Positions 13,521-24,019 are shown, numbered from the stretch's first letter. The stretch: 29,687 nt of DNA from 2-01-FULL-49-10 sp041652335 (GCA_041652335.1 JBAZHL010000006.1:1-29687), one strand, 5' to 3'. Notes: generated by a model not told the origin, from the sequence alone. A program made the numbers and translations.

Positions 13521-15431
13521 TTAGTTTTGTAATTTAGCAACAAAGTGCCTGACGCGCGGATCTTGCTTTAAGCGCCGCAAACTCTTGAAGTATTCAGCAG
13601 CACGATCGGGGGTGGAAGTGGTGTCCACATAGAATCGTTGCAACACATCCTCGCCCAGAGCGGCTAAGGCTTCTATACCAGCCACAGCGTTAGTTATTAC
13701 ATAACGGCCATCATTCTCAATCAGTGCACCGCTATCCAGCAAGGCTGCTAACTGAGCCACTCCAGCCAGATAATATGGTTCACCGTCACTATTAGCCGTG
13801 CTTGATTTATCGGTCAGGTATGTGGCGATAGTCCCTAACTTGGCCACCAATTGCCGCTCAGCAATCTTGTGTAAGGTTGGGCTTTCCGCCATTGCTCGAG
13901 CCAACAGTAGCATCCCCACCGCGTCAGCCTTCAGTTCATCCAGCGCATCGTTGTCACCGATGCGTTTTCCGATCTGATCATCTTCAGTTGGCATTACGGT
14001 ATGACCAAATTCGTGGAGCACCGTTTCGGTCAACGCCGCCATCTTGTACCACTCCCCATCGGCATCACCAATTAGCTTGATTTTCTCTAATAGTGGTAAC
14101 TCTTTCATCAGCGCCATATCAATAACTGGGTTGGTATGAGATACCACCTTAGTTTCGATGGTCTCACCCCTGGTCATCCAATATAAGTTCGGGCCAAAAG
14201 CCAACGGCTGAATATTCAATACCAATTTCTGAGCCGACGGCAATTCATCCAGACTATCGGCATACTGTCGACTGATCGACCGAGCAATCTTGCCAAATTT
14301 ACCAAACTGTCGCTGAGCCTCTTTTGTCTCTTGGGTCTGGATGCCAAAACGAATCTCTACATCCACTTTGTCAGCTTCACCAGACCCCGTATTTCCCTGG
14401 GCAATTAACATTAACGGGCAACCCCTCCCTGCTAACTTAGAGCCTTCTTCGTAAAGCTCCTCCCATAGATCATCTAAACCTTCAGCCACCTGGACATCCG
14501 AGCCATATAACTCTGCCATATGCCGTAGGTAGCCTGGCAGGCCTTGATAACTAACGGGCAATTTATCCTGTTCCAGTAACTTTTCAACGCGATCAGCTAA
14601 CGCCCCCATGCGAGCCACGATCTTGGGCCATTCAAATGGAAAAACCTCACTATAGGTTTTAACCTGGATAACCGAATTAACTTTACCCTCCGGCACTATC
14701 CGATAATCGTAAAGATATTCAGCCCCACCTAATGCGTCCTCGCCCGTTTTTTGTTTATGCCGAATATCTAACGGGGTCCGCTCTTGGCCACCAGGGATAT
14801 CGGCGATCTCAATCTGTTTAACATATGCATGATCAATGTATTTGCCCAGAATACCAGCAGCGTCTAACAACAGCTCAAGCTCGTCTCGGCCAACTCCCAT
14901 CTTTTTGATCTGCCCATCGGTTAGCTGCTCTTTAGCCCAGTGTCTGACTAAGGCCAAGATGGCCAACTGTCGCTCAGACGATACCGTCACTAAAGTTCGC
15001 CAAGCTTCTGGCTGATCTTTGCGGATAACCTCCAAAGCGCCAAACTGCTGAATACGCAAAGTTTGTTCCAATTTGGCTGGATCGCTCAACAGTACCTGGG
15101 CAGCCTTGCCCTCGCTATCATCCGCATCAATTTTCTTAGCCCATCCCCTGCACTTTTTGGCCAATTTTTTACCAGCCGATTTCTTCCAATACTCGGCTAC
15201 CACCGCCCGGCCAATGGTAAACAAGTCTTCTACACTACCCATATCCTCTGGGCACTCCGGCCAACCCTCGGCTTCCACAAACCCCCTGAGGTCCTCGCGT
15301 AACTCGCGGGCAAACTTAACATACTCTGGCAGGTTTTCGGTTGGATGCAAAACATCCATACGATTCGCCGCCCGCTCGGGCTCGGTTCGCTCAAACTCTC
15401 TCCCAAAATTTAGATCTCTGCGTTCGCTCAT
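13521..15431 (-). CDS. HExxH zinc metallohydrolase, distantly M49-like
   Basis: The product is 636 residues, with no signal peptide or membrane helix. The zinc site is HEFGH (473-477) in VLHEFGHTVMP, and the third ligand is probably E499 in LDELKADAVG. That second motif resembles the EExRAD/E motif of dipeptidyl peptidase III (M49), but the first motif has the normal HExxH spacing, so the relation is uncertain. Much of the first 250 residues is charged and helical. The ATG shares its A with the stop of the AAA+ gene, so translation is coupled. Together with that membrane AAA+ protein it suggests a split version of an FtsH-like arrangement. That is an inference, not shown by the sequence. Confidence 0.7.
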   Translation of the reverse strand: MSERRDLNFGREFERTEPERAANRMDVLHPTENLPEYVKFARELREDLRGFVEAEGWPECPEDMGSVEDLFTIGRAVVAEYWKKSAGKKLAKKCRGWAKKIDADDSEGKAAQVLLSDPAKLEQTLRIQQFGALEVIRKDQPEAWRTLVTVSSERQLAILALVRHWAKEQLTDGQIKKMGVGRDELELLLDAAGILGKYIDHAYVKQIEIADIPGGQERTPLDIRHKQKTGEDALGGAEYLYDYRIVPEGKVNSVIQVKTYSEVFPFEWPKIVARMGALADRVEKLLEQDKLPVSYQGLPGYLRHMAELYGSDVQVAEGLDDLWEELYEEGSKLAGRGCPLMLIAQGNTGSGEADKVDVEIRFGIQTQETKEAQRQFGKFGKIARSISRQYADSLDELPSAQKLVLNIQPLAFGPNLYWMTRGETIETKVVSHTNPVIDMALMKELPLLEKIKLIGDADGEWYKMAALTETVLHEFGHTVMPTEDDQIGKRIGDNDALDELKADAVGMLLLARAMAESPTLHKIAERQLVAKLGTIATYLTDKSSTANSDGEPYYLAGVAQLAALLDSGALIENDGRYVITNAVAGIEALAALGEDVLQRFYVDTTSTPDRAAEYFKSLRRLKQDPRVRHFVAKLQN

Positions 15432-17884
15432 TACAGATCTCCCATATCGATAGTGATCTGCTTAACATCAGCTGACTTAAGTACCTCGTTAGCTACTTTG
15501 GTCTCTACCTTGTCACGAATCGTCCGCTCCAGAGGCCTGGCACCAAAGGCCGGATCATAACCCAACTTTGCCAACTGCTTGACCGCCGTATCAGTTACGA
15601 TCAACTCAATGCCCTTATCGGCTTTTAAGCGTTCAATCAGCTTGGCTAATTTAAGCTTGGCGATCTGCTCGATCTCCGCTTCAGTTAACGGCCTAAAGAC
15701 AATCACACCGTCAAACCGGTTTATAAATTCTGGCTTAAAGGTTTCTTGGACTAATAACTTAGATAGCTGAGCTTGCATCTCGGCGTAGGGCATACCCTTC
15801 TGCACCGAATCAGTGATCATTCGAGCCTGGGCATTGCTGGTAGCAATAATGATCGTGTTGGTAAAATCTACCGTGTTACCCAAGTTATCGGTTAGTTTGC
15901 CTTCGTCTAACATCCGCAAGAATACATCCAACACCTCCGGGTGAGCTTTTTCTATCTCGTCCAATAAGATAACAGCAAACGGCGAACGTTTTACCGCCTC
16001 GGTAAAGCTACCACCCGATAGCGCCATATCGCCACTGGTCGCCGGAGCGCCAACTATTCGATAGACCGAATCGCGCGTCTGATATTCATTCATATCCAAC
16101 CTAATAGTCTTGGTCTCATCGCCAAAATACGCCCACGCCAAACTCTTGGCTAATTCAGTTTTACCCACACCAGTCGGCCCCAAGAACAAGAAGCTACCGA
16201 TCGGCCGTTTACCCGCCGCCGAGACACCTAAGCGAGCTCGCTTTAAAGCCTCTACCACTGCCGTAACCGCTTCGCTTTGTCCGATCAATCGACCGTGGAT
16301 CTTCTCTGCTAAACCGGTAAGTTTATCTTTTTCTGATGCAGTGATATCCCCCATCGGCACGTTGGTGCGCGAACTCATCACCTGTTCGATCGCATTTCGT
16401 TCTACCAAGGTCTGACGCTTACGAGAAGCATAAACTGCCGCCTCATCTAAGAGATCTAAGGCTTTATCGGGCAACTTGCGCTCGTGTAGATACAAACTGG
16501 ATAGCTCCACCGCGGCCTTGACCGCCGCTAAGGTAATTAACACGCCTTGACGCGCCTCGATCGTATGGCTGAGGTCTTCTAACACTAAGATGGCTGCATC
16601 TTTGGGCAGCTCTTCGATGTCTACCCGACCAAACAACCTGACCAAATTAGAATTGTTCTCAATGTATTTCTTATAATTAACCGGGTCGGCAGTGCCGATT
16701 AACTGCATCTTCTTCTCCAGTGCGCCCAATAGGATCGCTGACACATCAAACCCGTCGCCCGATTTGGCTTTACCTAACTGATCCAAATTACCAATAAACA
16801 AAATCGTATTGCCGGAACTGACCGCCTCATTTACTGCGGCGGCAAATAGTTGTTGAAAGTCCGTTCCCGATCCGATCATAGCGCCAATATCTAAGGCCAC
16901 TAATTTGTGGTCGGAGAGCGCCGGGATATCACCCTTGATCATTCGCAGGGCTATCTCGCCCACAATGGAAGTTTTGCCCACGCCCGGTTCGCCAACCAAG
17001 ATCACACTGTTTTGTTCACTCCGAGATAACGCCCGAACCGATTCCTCAACCTCTTTCTCCCTCACCCGAGCTGAGGTAAGCAACCCAACCCGAGCCAGGT
17101 CGGTTAGGTTCTGACTAAATCGATCTAACATGGGGGTAGGACGAGCAGTCCAGTTCTTGTTCAGGTTGCGCCTGGGAGTTAACAGATCGTAAAGTAGCCC
17201 ATGACGGATCTGAGGCGCCTGATAGCCTACGGTTTTTTTACTCCACTCAACTACTGCCAGCGCCTCGGCTAAAGTAGTTTTAGCGGCATCTAAGGCCGCC
17301 TTGACCACCGCCGATTGCTCAATAATGGCTTTTAGCAAATAACTCCAATCAATCTGATGCTCTCCGACCACCGCTAATTCAAATGCCCGAGCCAACACGG
17401 CGCTGGCGTCTTCGTTAGATGCCTTGATCAGGTCAGCTGTTAGGGCGCTACCATGCCAGCCCAATCGCAACGCCGTAATTCTCACTCCGCGGGAATGCTC
17501 TAAAGCATTAAACAGATCCCCAACCGAAAGTACTGTCCGCTGCTGCCGACGCATCAGTCCAAGTGCCCGCCACACGATCCGCATAGTAGTAATGTCCATA
17601 TACGACATCAGTGGCTGGCCCACTGTTTTGCCCGGCACCGCCCCCTTCCAGCGAGCAGCCCAATACAACCAGATCACTAATGACAGAACCGCCCAACCCA
17701 ACAGCGCCGAATGTAACCAATCGACCCCTCCACCTAACACCAACGGCAAAACTATGGTGGCACCGGTCAGTATTACCAACACTGCTGTTAACAAACTCCA
17801 AACCGCAAAAGTGGACTGGACTAACAAGATCCAACCATTACTGGGCCAATTAGGCTGCTGAATTTTATTCTCAGTCTGGCCCAT
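15431..17884 (-). CDS. Membrane-anchored Clp-like double AAA+ ATPase with degenerate D1 and pore loops
   Basis: The product is 817 residues. Two N-terminal membrane helices (about 18-50 and 55-77) precede a Clp_N-like helical region (about 95-215). D1 has Walker A GEPGVGKT (298-305), but its Walker B reads ILFIGNL (361-367) where ClpC has ILFIDEL, so the Asp and Glu are gone. D2 is intact for ATP: GPTGVGKT (569-576) and VILLDEIE (638-645). The D1 pore loop, normally KYRG, reads GSGTDFQQL. The D2 loop, normally GYVG, reads ATSGDMAL. No long M domain and no ClpP-docking tripeptide loop are seen. It starts 1 nt after the upstream stop. It may be a remodelling or scaffold ATPase for the metallohydrolase. 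Confidence 0.88.
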   Translation of the reverse strand: MGQTENKIQQPNWPSNGWILLVQSTFAVWSLLTAVLVILTGATIVLPLVLGGGVDWLHSALLGWAVLSLVIWLYWAARWKGAVPGKTVGQPLMSYMDITTMRIVWRALGLMRRQQRTVLSVGDLFNALEHSRGVRITALRLGWHGSALTADLIKASNEDASAVLARAFELAVVGEHQIDWSYLLKAIIEQSAVVKAALDAAKTTLAEALAVVEWSKKTVGYQAPQIRHGLLYDLLTPRRNLNKNWTARPTPMLDRFSQNLTDLARVGLLTSARVREKEVEESVRALSRSEQNSVILVGEPGVGKTSIVGEIALRMIKGDIPALSDHKLVALDIGAMIGSGTDFQQLFAAAVNEAVSSGNTILFIGNLDQLGKAKSGDGFDVSAILLGALEKKMQLIGTADPVNYKKYIENNSNLVRLFGRVDIEELPKDAAILVLEDLSHTIEARQGVLITLAAVKAAVELSSLYLHERKLPDKALDLLDEAAVYASRKRQTLVERNAIEQVMSSRTNVPMGDITASEKDKLTGLAEKIHGRLIGQSEAVTAVVEALKRARLGVSAAGKRPIGSFLFLGPTGVGKTELAKSLAWAYFGDETKTIRLDMNEYQTRDSVYRIVGAPATSGDMALSGGSFTEAVKRSPFAVILLDEIEKAHPEVLDVFLRMLDEGKLTDNLGNTVDFTNTIIIATSNAQARMITDSVQKGMPYAEMQAQLSKLLVQETFKPEFINRFDGVIVFRPLTEAEIEQIAKLKLAKLIERLKADKGIELIVTDTAVKQLAKLGYDPAFGARPLERTIRDKVETKVANEVLKSADVKQITIDMGDL

Positions 17885-17885
17885 T

Positions 17886-18236
17886 TTATTTGATCATCGT
17901 AAATATCAACCACGGTAACATCCACCACACTAATGCAGCTGCCAATCCAACTATTGAAATTATTAGATAAACAAACAGGGTGGCTAATACGCGAAATCCT
18001 CGGAAGATAAATCCGACTACTCGCCCCCGCCAATTATAATCGCCAAACAGTGGCTCAAACGCCAACCACAATCTTAGGTTAGAACCGAACTGTAACACAT
18101 CCTCCGCGGTCAGCAAGAACGACCTGGTGTTCGCCAAAATCTTCGCTGGCACATCGGCGATCCACCAGCTTAAAAACCTTCCGACCTCTTTAATTGGCTT
18201 CAGCCACATTTGTTTTTTGTTTTTTATCAGATACAC
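17886..18236 (-). CDS. Small membrane protein, first gene of the AAA+ operon
   Basis: The product is 116 residues from a GTG at 18236 (weak SD AGAGG overlapping); an ATG at 18209 would remove nine residues. An amphipathic N-terminal region with several Trp (RFLSWWIADV) is followed by two C-terminal membrane helices (about 72-92 and 94-113). The stop is 1 nt from the ATG of the AAA+ gene. Likely a membrane partner of that ATPase; no domain recognised. Confidence 0.75.
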   Translation of the reverse strand: MYLIKNKKQMWLKPIKEVGRFLSWWIADVPAKILANTRSFLLTAEDVLQFGSNLRLWLAFEPLFGDYNWRGRVVGFIFRGFRVLATLFVYLIISIVGLAAALVWWMLPWLIFTMIK

Positions 18237-18259
18237 CTCTGAGTCATAGCCTTTTTACC

Positions 18260-18288
18260 ATTATATCACAAATATCGGTAAAGGTCAA
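18260..18288 (-). promoter_or_regulatory. Promoter of the AAA+/metallohydrolase operon
   Basis: On the minus strand TTGACC (18283-18288), 17-nt spacer, TATAAT (18260-18265). Predicted start near 18253, 17 nt before the GTG. It lies just after the 16S terminator, so the operon is independent of the rRNA. Confidence 0.8.
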
Positions 18289-18313
18289 GATATTGGCTTT
18301 ATCCCCCACAACT

Positions 18314-18338
18314 AAAACTACCCCCGGTGATCGGGAGT
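18314..18338 (-). terminator. Intrinsic terminator after the 16S rRNA
   Basis: On the minus strand ACTCCC pairs with GGGGGT (18333-18338 with 18320-18325, one G-U, 7-nt loop), followed by AGTTTTAG. It lies beyond the processing stem, so the rRNA transcript ends here without a 23S or 5S gene. Confidence 0.65.
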
Positions 18339-18353
18339 AATTTTGCCTTGCTT

Positions 18354-20101
<1,748 letters not shown>

Positions 20102-20119
20102 TCAAGGTGTGGCAGAAGC

Positions 20120-20149
20120 GTTAAAAAGAAAAACCCGGCCCTTTCGGGC
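20120..20149 (-). terminator. Hairpin with U-run in the 16S leader, followed by a boxA-like site
   Basis: On the minus strand GCCC-GAAA-GGGC (20138-20149) is followed by CGGGTTTTTCTTTTTAACG. The hairpin plus U-run looks like an intrinsic terminator about 80 nt after the predicted rRNA start. The same stretch, TTCTTTTTAACGC, resembles boxA of rRNA antitermination. It could be an attenuator overridden by Nus factors, or the end of a short RNA. Confidence 0.5.
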
Positions 20150-20232
20150 ACGGATCTCCGTCGAGCAAACGACCTGGAAATCCAACTTGTCGAGTGGCTC
20201 CTTTTTAACTTAAGAATAAACTAACTGGAGGT

Positions 20233-20260
20233 ATTATATCTGATCTAAAAGGCAAGTCAA
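20233..20260 (-). promoter_or_regulatory. rrs: 16S rRNA promoter
   Basis: On the minus strand TTGACT (20255-20260), 16-nt spacer, TATAAT (20233-20238). The start is near 20226, giving a leader of about 245 nt that contains the hairpin at 20120-20149 and the processing arm at 20078-20101. Confidence 0.85.
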
Positions 20261-20277
20261 TACCCCCGGTTTCTCCA

Positions 20278-20307
20278 TTGACAGAAACTGGCTCTGGGAG
20301 CTATAAT
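20278..20307 (+). promoter_or_regulatory. Promoter of the hot-dog gene, leaderless
   Basis: TTGACA (20278-20283), 18-nt spacer, TATAAT (20302-20307). The ATG at 20316 is 8 nt after the -10 box, so the mRNA would have a leader of 0-2 nt. It is back to back with the rRNA promoter, with 17 nt between the two -35 boxes. Confidence 0.8.
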
Positions 20308-20315
20308 CCGAGGTT

Positions 20316-21392
20316 ATGGAGTATCAACCGCTACCATCACAATCCGGCGATCATCTTGGCAAAGAAGCTCCCCACCACCAACCGGGAGCTATCCCAGATT
20401 GGGATAGAATTGAGGCGTCAGAAGATCGCTGTATAGAAACTCGTCGAGTTACCATTACCGAGCAACACTGCATCGGCCATTTTGAAGGCGAAGCGGAAAA
20501 TACCCCAAAAATCATGCCATTGTATAAACTATTACGGAATTTTATCGAAGTCACCGCCATGTCCAGCAATCGAATGGACGGTTACACTAACTATCAGCTA
20601 CCGGAAGCGGTAACAATTAACGTTGGCTCGGCCTTGCCAATGGGGGTGGAATGCGAAGAAAGAATATTCCCCATAGATGTTTTTGAAAACTCAACCGAAT
20701 ACGCTATTTGGCGAGCTAACGCGCCAGCCGAAAAAGATCAAATCCGTTTCTCGGCTCAACTGGGAATGTTTAACAAAGATCTATTCTCATCCCAACCAAG
20801 AGCTCAAGTCGGTGAGCAACTTTTCCCGATTCATCCTGAGACTGTACTAAAAGACCACGCGGAGATCGCTCAAATACTGCCACACGGACCAGAGATAGTT
20901 ATGATCGACGGCATTATTAGCCCGAAGGATCCAGGAGTGATTATGGAGTCCTTTCATCAAGTAACCACCCAAGATTTTCTAAGCCTTAATCTCCCCTTCG
21001 GTGGCGGTGAATTTGCAAAAGAAAATCCAGTGGCAATGTTTGACATTGCCAGCACCTTAGAGGGATTGGGGCAAACTGGCTATATTTATTTTCAGGAAGT
21101 TAGGCCTGGCCAAACTATCCCCGTCTTCACCAAGATAGAGGCTACGCTTAATCATCAACATCAGCCTAATGTCGGTGATATCATTTACTATCAGCTGACC
21201 TCTTTTGAGCGCACTGGCAGTAAAGGCAGCATCAGCGGGCAAGTATTGGCCAATGACCACAAAACAGTAATATCTCAATTCAATATCTCGGCTCGGCTAA
21301 TGGCTCGTGGATTATTGATGGGATATATCAAGGAGATGAAAAAACAACCGGCAACTAAGCCAGCAGATCAGCCAACCCAAGATAAGGCTTAA
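20316..21392 (+). CDS. Tandem hot-dog protein, FabA/FabZ dehydratase-like
   Basis: The product is 358 residues. After a Pro/His-rich N-terminus, a first hot-dog unit (about 43-150) has IGHFEG with H55 and, in the following helix, E78 (NFIEVTAMS). These match the catalytic His (GHFPG) and Glu of FabZ. A second unit (about 178-335) begins QILPHGPEIVMIDGI, the FabZ opening, and keeps the helix with E249 (STLEGLGQTG), but the GHFPG His is missing. FabA/FabZ enzymes dehydrate 3-hydroxyacyl thioesters. Each half keeps a Glu, but only the first keeps the His. The role in this cell is unclear, as no other lipid-synthesis gene is in the window. The start is fixed by the leaderless promoter. The stop overlaps that of the convergent glycosyltransferase gene. 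Confidence 0.7.
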   Translation: MEYQPLPSQSGDHLGKEAPHHQPGAIPDWDRIEASEDRCIETRRVTITEQHCIGHFEGEAENTPKIMPLYKLLRNFIEVTAMSSNRMDGYTNYQLPEAVTINVGSALPMGVECEERIFPIDVFENSTEYAIWRANAPAEKDQIRFSAQLGMFNKDLFSSQPRAQVGEQLFPIHPETVLKDHAEIAQILPHGPEIVMIDGIISPKDPGVIMESFHQVTTQDFLSLNLPFGGGEFAKENPVAMFDIASTLEGLGQTGYIYFQEVRPGQTIPVFTKIEATLNHQHQPNVGDIIYYQLTSFERTGSKGSISGQVLANDHKTVISQFNISARLMARGLLMGYIKEMKKQPATKPADQPTQDKA

Positions 21393-23038
21393 GTTAGAGC
21401 GGATTTATCCTCCAACATACCGTGGGTATCCCCCTTGCGCTCTTTGGCTGTTATCTCAAAGCCTAAGTACTTACCCAGCATCATTCGGGTCTCCGAATCA
21501 AGCGCTGGGATAGAGCCAAAGATTACCCCGGAGATCGGCACAAACACCCACTGCAAAATCATTTCTAACCGTTTCCACTTAGGGAAATGTTTTGGCATGG
21601 GTGGAAGTAGTCCTTGTGCCACGATCGCCGATATCAGCACCCCGATCCAAGTAATGCTCATCAAGTTGCGAGCTAATACCGGCAGATTAAACGCCAATAC
21701 GGTCGTTCTAAAATCCGGGTTCAAGATCAACGGCATCCACCCGCCTAACGCGATCACCAACGAAGAGGTGGACCAAGAGACGTGTCCTTCAAATGTTCGG
21801 AACGGATGAATGATCCGTTGATAAAATGTTAATTCTCCTCGGGTAGAGAAAAATTTCTCCATTAGATACGGCAGGTGCTCAATCCCCCACGCCCACCGCC
21901 GTTTTTGAACATACTGAGCCCTCATGGTATCCCAAACATTTTTACCCAACACCGCATCCATCGATACTGGGCTAAAAATAGGGATGGCTTTGTGATTACC
22001 TTTATATTTAAAGTAAGCCCGATAAAATTGCCGCGAATCCTCGGATACCAATGCCCGATCCCAAAAATCAATATCGACCAACGTTTTTAAACTCATGGCC
22101 TGAGCCGCGAAATTGATCAACCGATACGGCCGGGTCGATTCGATCATCTGCCAATAAGAAGAGCCTAAAGCAACCAAGCGATTAAGCATCGGCACGTCCC
22201 ACAAATTGTTATTAAATAGCGGGATCGGCTGATAACTTCTAAAGGTCCTCTCTGGGTTCATGATGTATTCGTAAGTCACATTGGCAAAGTACTGCCGAGA
22301 CGGCAGCGTATCAGCATCAAAACAAGATACGATCACATTATCGTAAGCGATCCCCTGCTCATCGATATAACGCTGCAATGCACGGCCTGCGTGATAGGAA
22401 TTAGCACCCTTAGCTCTTAACTCGCCCACGATCCCGTCGGGGTGGACAGTTACCATTACATCCTTAAAAACATCCTTAAATTCCGCCGCCGCTGGACGGA
22501 CCACAGCATCTACATGCTCACCGGCTCGCTCTTCGGCCGCCAATATAATCATCACCTTATCCTTGGGGTAGTTGCTATCCGCACAAGCCTTCATTGAGGC
22601 CAATAGTACTTCGCGCCTCTCCTTATAGGTAGGATATATCACCACATGCAACACATCCTCCCAGGCCTTCTGCGTCTCACGCGGCAGAGCTCGCATCCGC
22701 TCCACCTGGGCCAACTCCTCATGCAGCCGGCTCGCCTCAAACCCCTTGGCCAACTGATATTTTCTGGTTAACTCGTTAGCCCAGCCCTCCAAGTCGGTAG
22801 CTTTCCGGCAACGCTCCAGCCAATCAATTCGAGTACTCCGCTTGAGGTGAGTATATCCAGCCACCAGATGCCCCCCCATTACCAAAGCTTTGGTCAGCCA
22901 ATAAACATCAAAGATGATAATAAAATAGGCCACTCCAGCTGGCCAGATAAAGGAGAAGACAATAGGCAAAAGCAGGATCGTCCAAGAGGTGATCCCCGGA
23001 AGCATCTCCCAAAACCGATAGCTACGTGTCCTTTTCAT
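21389..23038 (-). CDS. Membrane glycosyltransferase, GT2-like processive type
   Basis: The product is 549 residues from the ATG at 23038 (AGGTG just upstream); a GTG at 23044 adds two. Two N-terminal helices (about 17-60) come first, then a cytoplasmic region with a GT-A-like catalytic domain beginning VVIYPTYKER. It carries DAD (241-243) for metal and nucleotide-sugar binding, SED (332-334) as the likely base, and QKRRW (378-382), the QxxRW motif of processive enzymes. About four C-terminal helices follow. Such enzymes build polysaccharide or transfer sugar to a lipid carrier while exporting it. The sugar is unknown. It follows the 128-residue membrane gene closely, forming a two-gene operon. 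Confidence 0.88.
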   Translation of the reverse strand: MKRTRSYRFWEMLPGITSWTILLLPIVFSFIWPAGVAYFIIIFDVYWLTKALVMGGHLVAGYTHLKRSTRIDWLERCRKATDLEGWANELTRKYQLAKGFEASRLHEELAQVERMRALPRETQKAWEDVLHVVIYPTYKERREVLLASMKACADSNYPKDKVMIILAAEERAGEHVDAVVRPAAAEFKDVFKDVMVTVHPDGIVGELRAKGANSYHAGRALQRYIDEQGIAYDNVIVSCFDADTLPSRQYFANVTYEYIMNPERTFRSYQPIPLFNNNLWDVPMLNRLVALGSSYWQMIESTRPYRLINFAAQAMSLKTLVDIDFWDRALVSEDSRQFYRAYFKYKGNHKAIPIFSPVSMDAVLGKNVWDTMRAQYVQKRRWAWGIEHLPYLMEKFFSTRGELTFYQRIIHPFRTFEGHVSWSTSSLVIALGGWMPLILNPDFRTTVLAFNLPVLARNLMSITWIGVLISAIVAQGLLPPMPKHFPKWKRLEMILQWVFVPISGVIFGSIPALDSETRMMLGKYLGFEITAKERKGDTHGMLEDKSALT

Positions 23039-23047
23039 CGGCACCTA

Positions 23048-23434
23048 TTATGCACCAATCATTACCAATGACAAGGTAATACCAAATACGATCGTCTGGA
23101 TAAAAAAGGTGGCTCCCAATAGCAACCAAGCTGCCAGCAGATCCTTGGGGTAGATCTTAAAAACCAGCCAAGTGTTGAACGAGATCAGAGCCAAATTAAC
23201 TAACGGCCACAGAACGTCCCCCAGCCAGGAGAGCATCCCCAAGTCGAATCCAAGAGGTACGGTTAGGGCAAGAGGAGTTGGCGCCACCCAAACCAGCCAC
23301 AATATCCAAGATACTATGTGCAGCAACCAAGCTATATAAATAAACAGGTAGAGATTCTTCTCTCGCCGCTTTAATCTCCCCCATTGGTAAAAGAAGTCCC
23401 GTCCCCCACTCCATTCGAATAATCTCACCTTCAT
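23048..23434 (-). CDS. Small membrane protein upstream of the glycosyltransferase
   Basis: The product is 128 residues, with a charged N-terminus (RLKRREKN) and three membrane helices (about 28-50, 69-93 and 99-124). The stop lies 9 nt before the glycosyltransferase ATG (23038), so the two are likely co-expressed and may interact. On the minus strand TTGGCC, 17 nt, TAAGTT ends 6 nt before the ATG, another possible leaderless start. No family recognised. Confidence 0.72.
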   Translation of the reverse strand: MKVRLFEWSGGRDFFYQWGRLKRREKNLYLFIYIAWLLHIVSWILWLVWVAPTPLALTVPLGFDLGMLSWLGDVLWPLVNLALISFNTWLVFKIYPKDLLAAWLLLGATFFIQTIVFGITLSLVMIGA

Positions 23435-23503
23435 AAGCCTAACTTATCAGTAACTTAAACTGCGGCCAAGCAACTACCGGTGGTTTATCAACCAATGATC
23501 AGC

Positions 23504-24019
23504 CTACTCGCTCCGGGAGATAAAACTGGCCACTATCATAAATAATAGCGGCAAGATCAAAAGCCAAGAATAAAAATTAACCAGCGGAGCCGCGATCAAC
23601 GAGCCGCTGATCACTTGTTGCTTAGTCTCGTCTGGCAAAAAATTGAGGATTGATGAGGCAATCAGCGCCGCGTTTAACACGCTATAGCCAACCTGGACTA
23701 TAAAACCCATGGCTCCACCACCACCCATCGATCCGTGCAGCATCAAGCTTCCCTTCATCGCTATTAGTAGCAGAACAGCAGCAAATAGAACGACCTTGAC
23801 TATAAAGATGGAAAGGCTACCCTCCATCCAACCGTTATTAATTACATTGTTTTCTTGGCTGAGCATCGAAAAAGCGGCCGCTCCCCATTGGTTAGCGATC
23901 ACCAATCCAACGTAGGCCCCCAGCAGCGTAATAATCACCTTTTCCCGACCCATCAAAAAGCCGTAGACCAGGCTGGCCGCCAGAAATACTAACAGCACTA
24001 AATCCCATGTAGGAACCAT
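23504..24019 (-). CDS. CvpA-like membrane protein
   Basis: The product is 171 residues from the ATG at 24019; a TTG at 24058 would add 13 residues but is less likely. Four hydrophobic helices are seen. The opening WDLVLLVFLAASLVYGFLMG, with GREKVIITLLGAYVGLVIA after it, matches the layout of CvpA-family proteins, which influence envelope stress and export. A Gly-rich turn (GSMGGGGAMG) separates the third and fourth helices. Family assignment is by pattern only. The gene is single, with about 57 nt before the dnaJ stop. Confidence 0.55.
   Translation of the reverse strand: MVPTWDLVLLVFLAASLVYGFLMGREKVIITLLGAYVGLVIANQWGAAAFSMLSQENNVINNGWMEGSLSIFIVKVVLFAAVLLLIAMKGSLMLHGSMGGGGAMGFIVQVGYSVLNAALIASSILNFLPDETKQQVISGSLIAAPLVNFYSWLLILPLLFMIVASFISRSE

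Noticed and set aside
20126..20226. A signal recognition particle RNA or similar known small RNA in the rRNA leader.
   Set aside because: The conserved GGAAGG-type apical motif of SRP RNA is absent; the segment is described only as a leader with a terminator-like hairpin.
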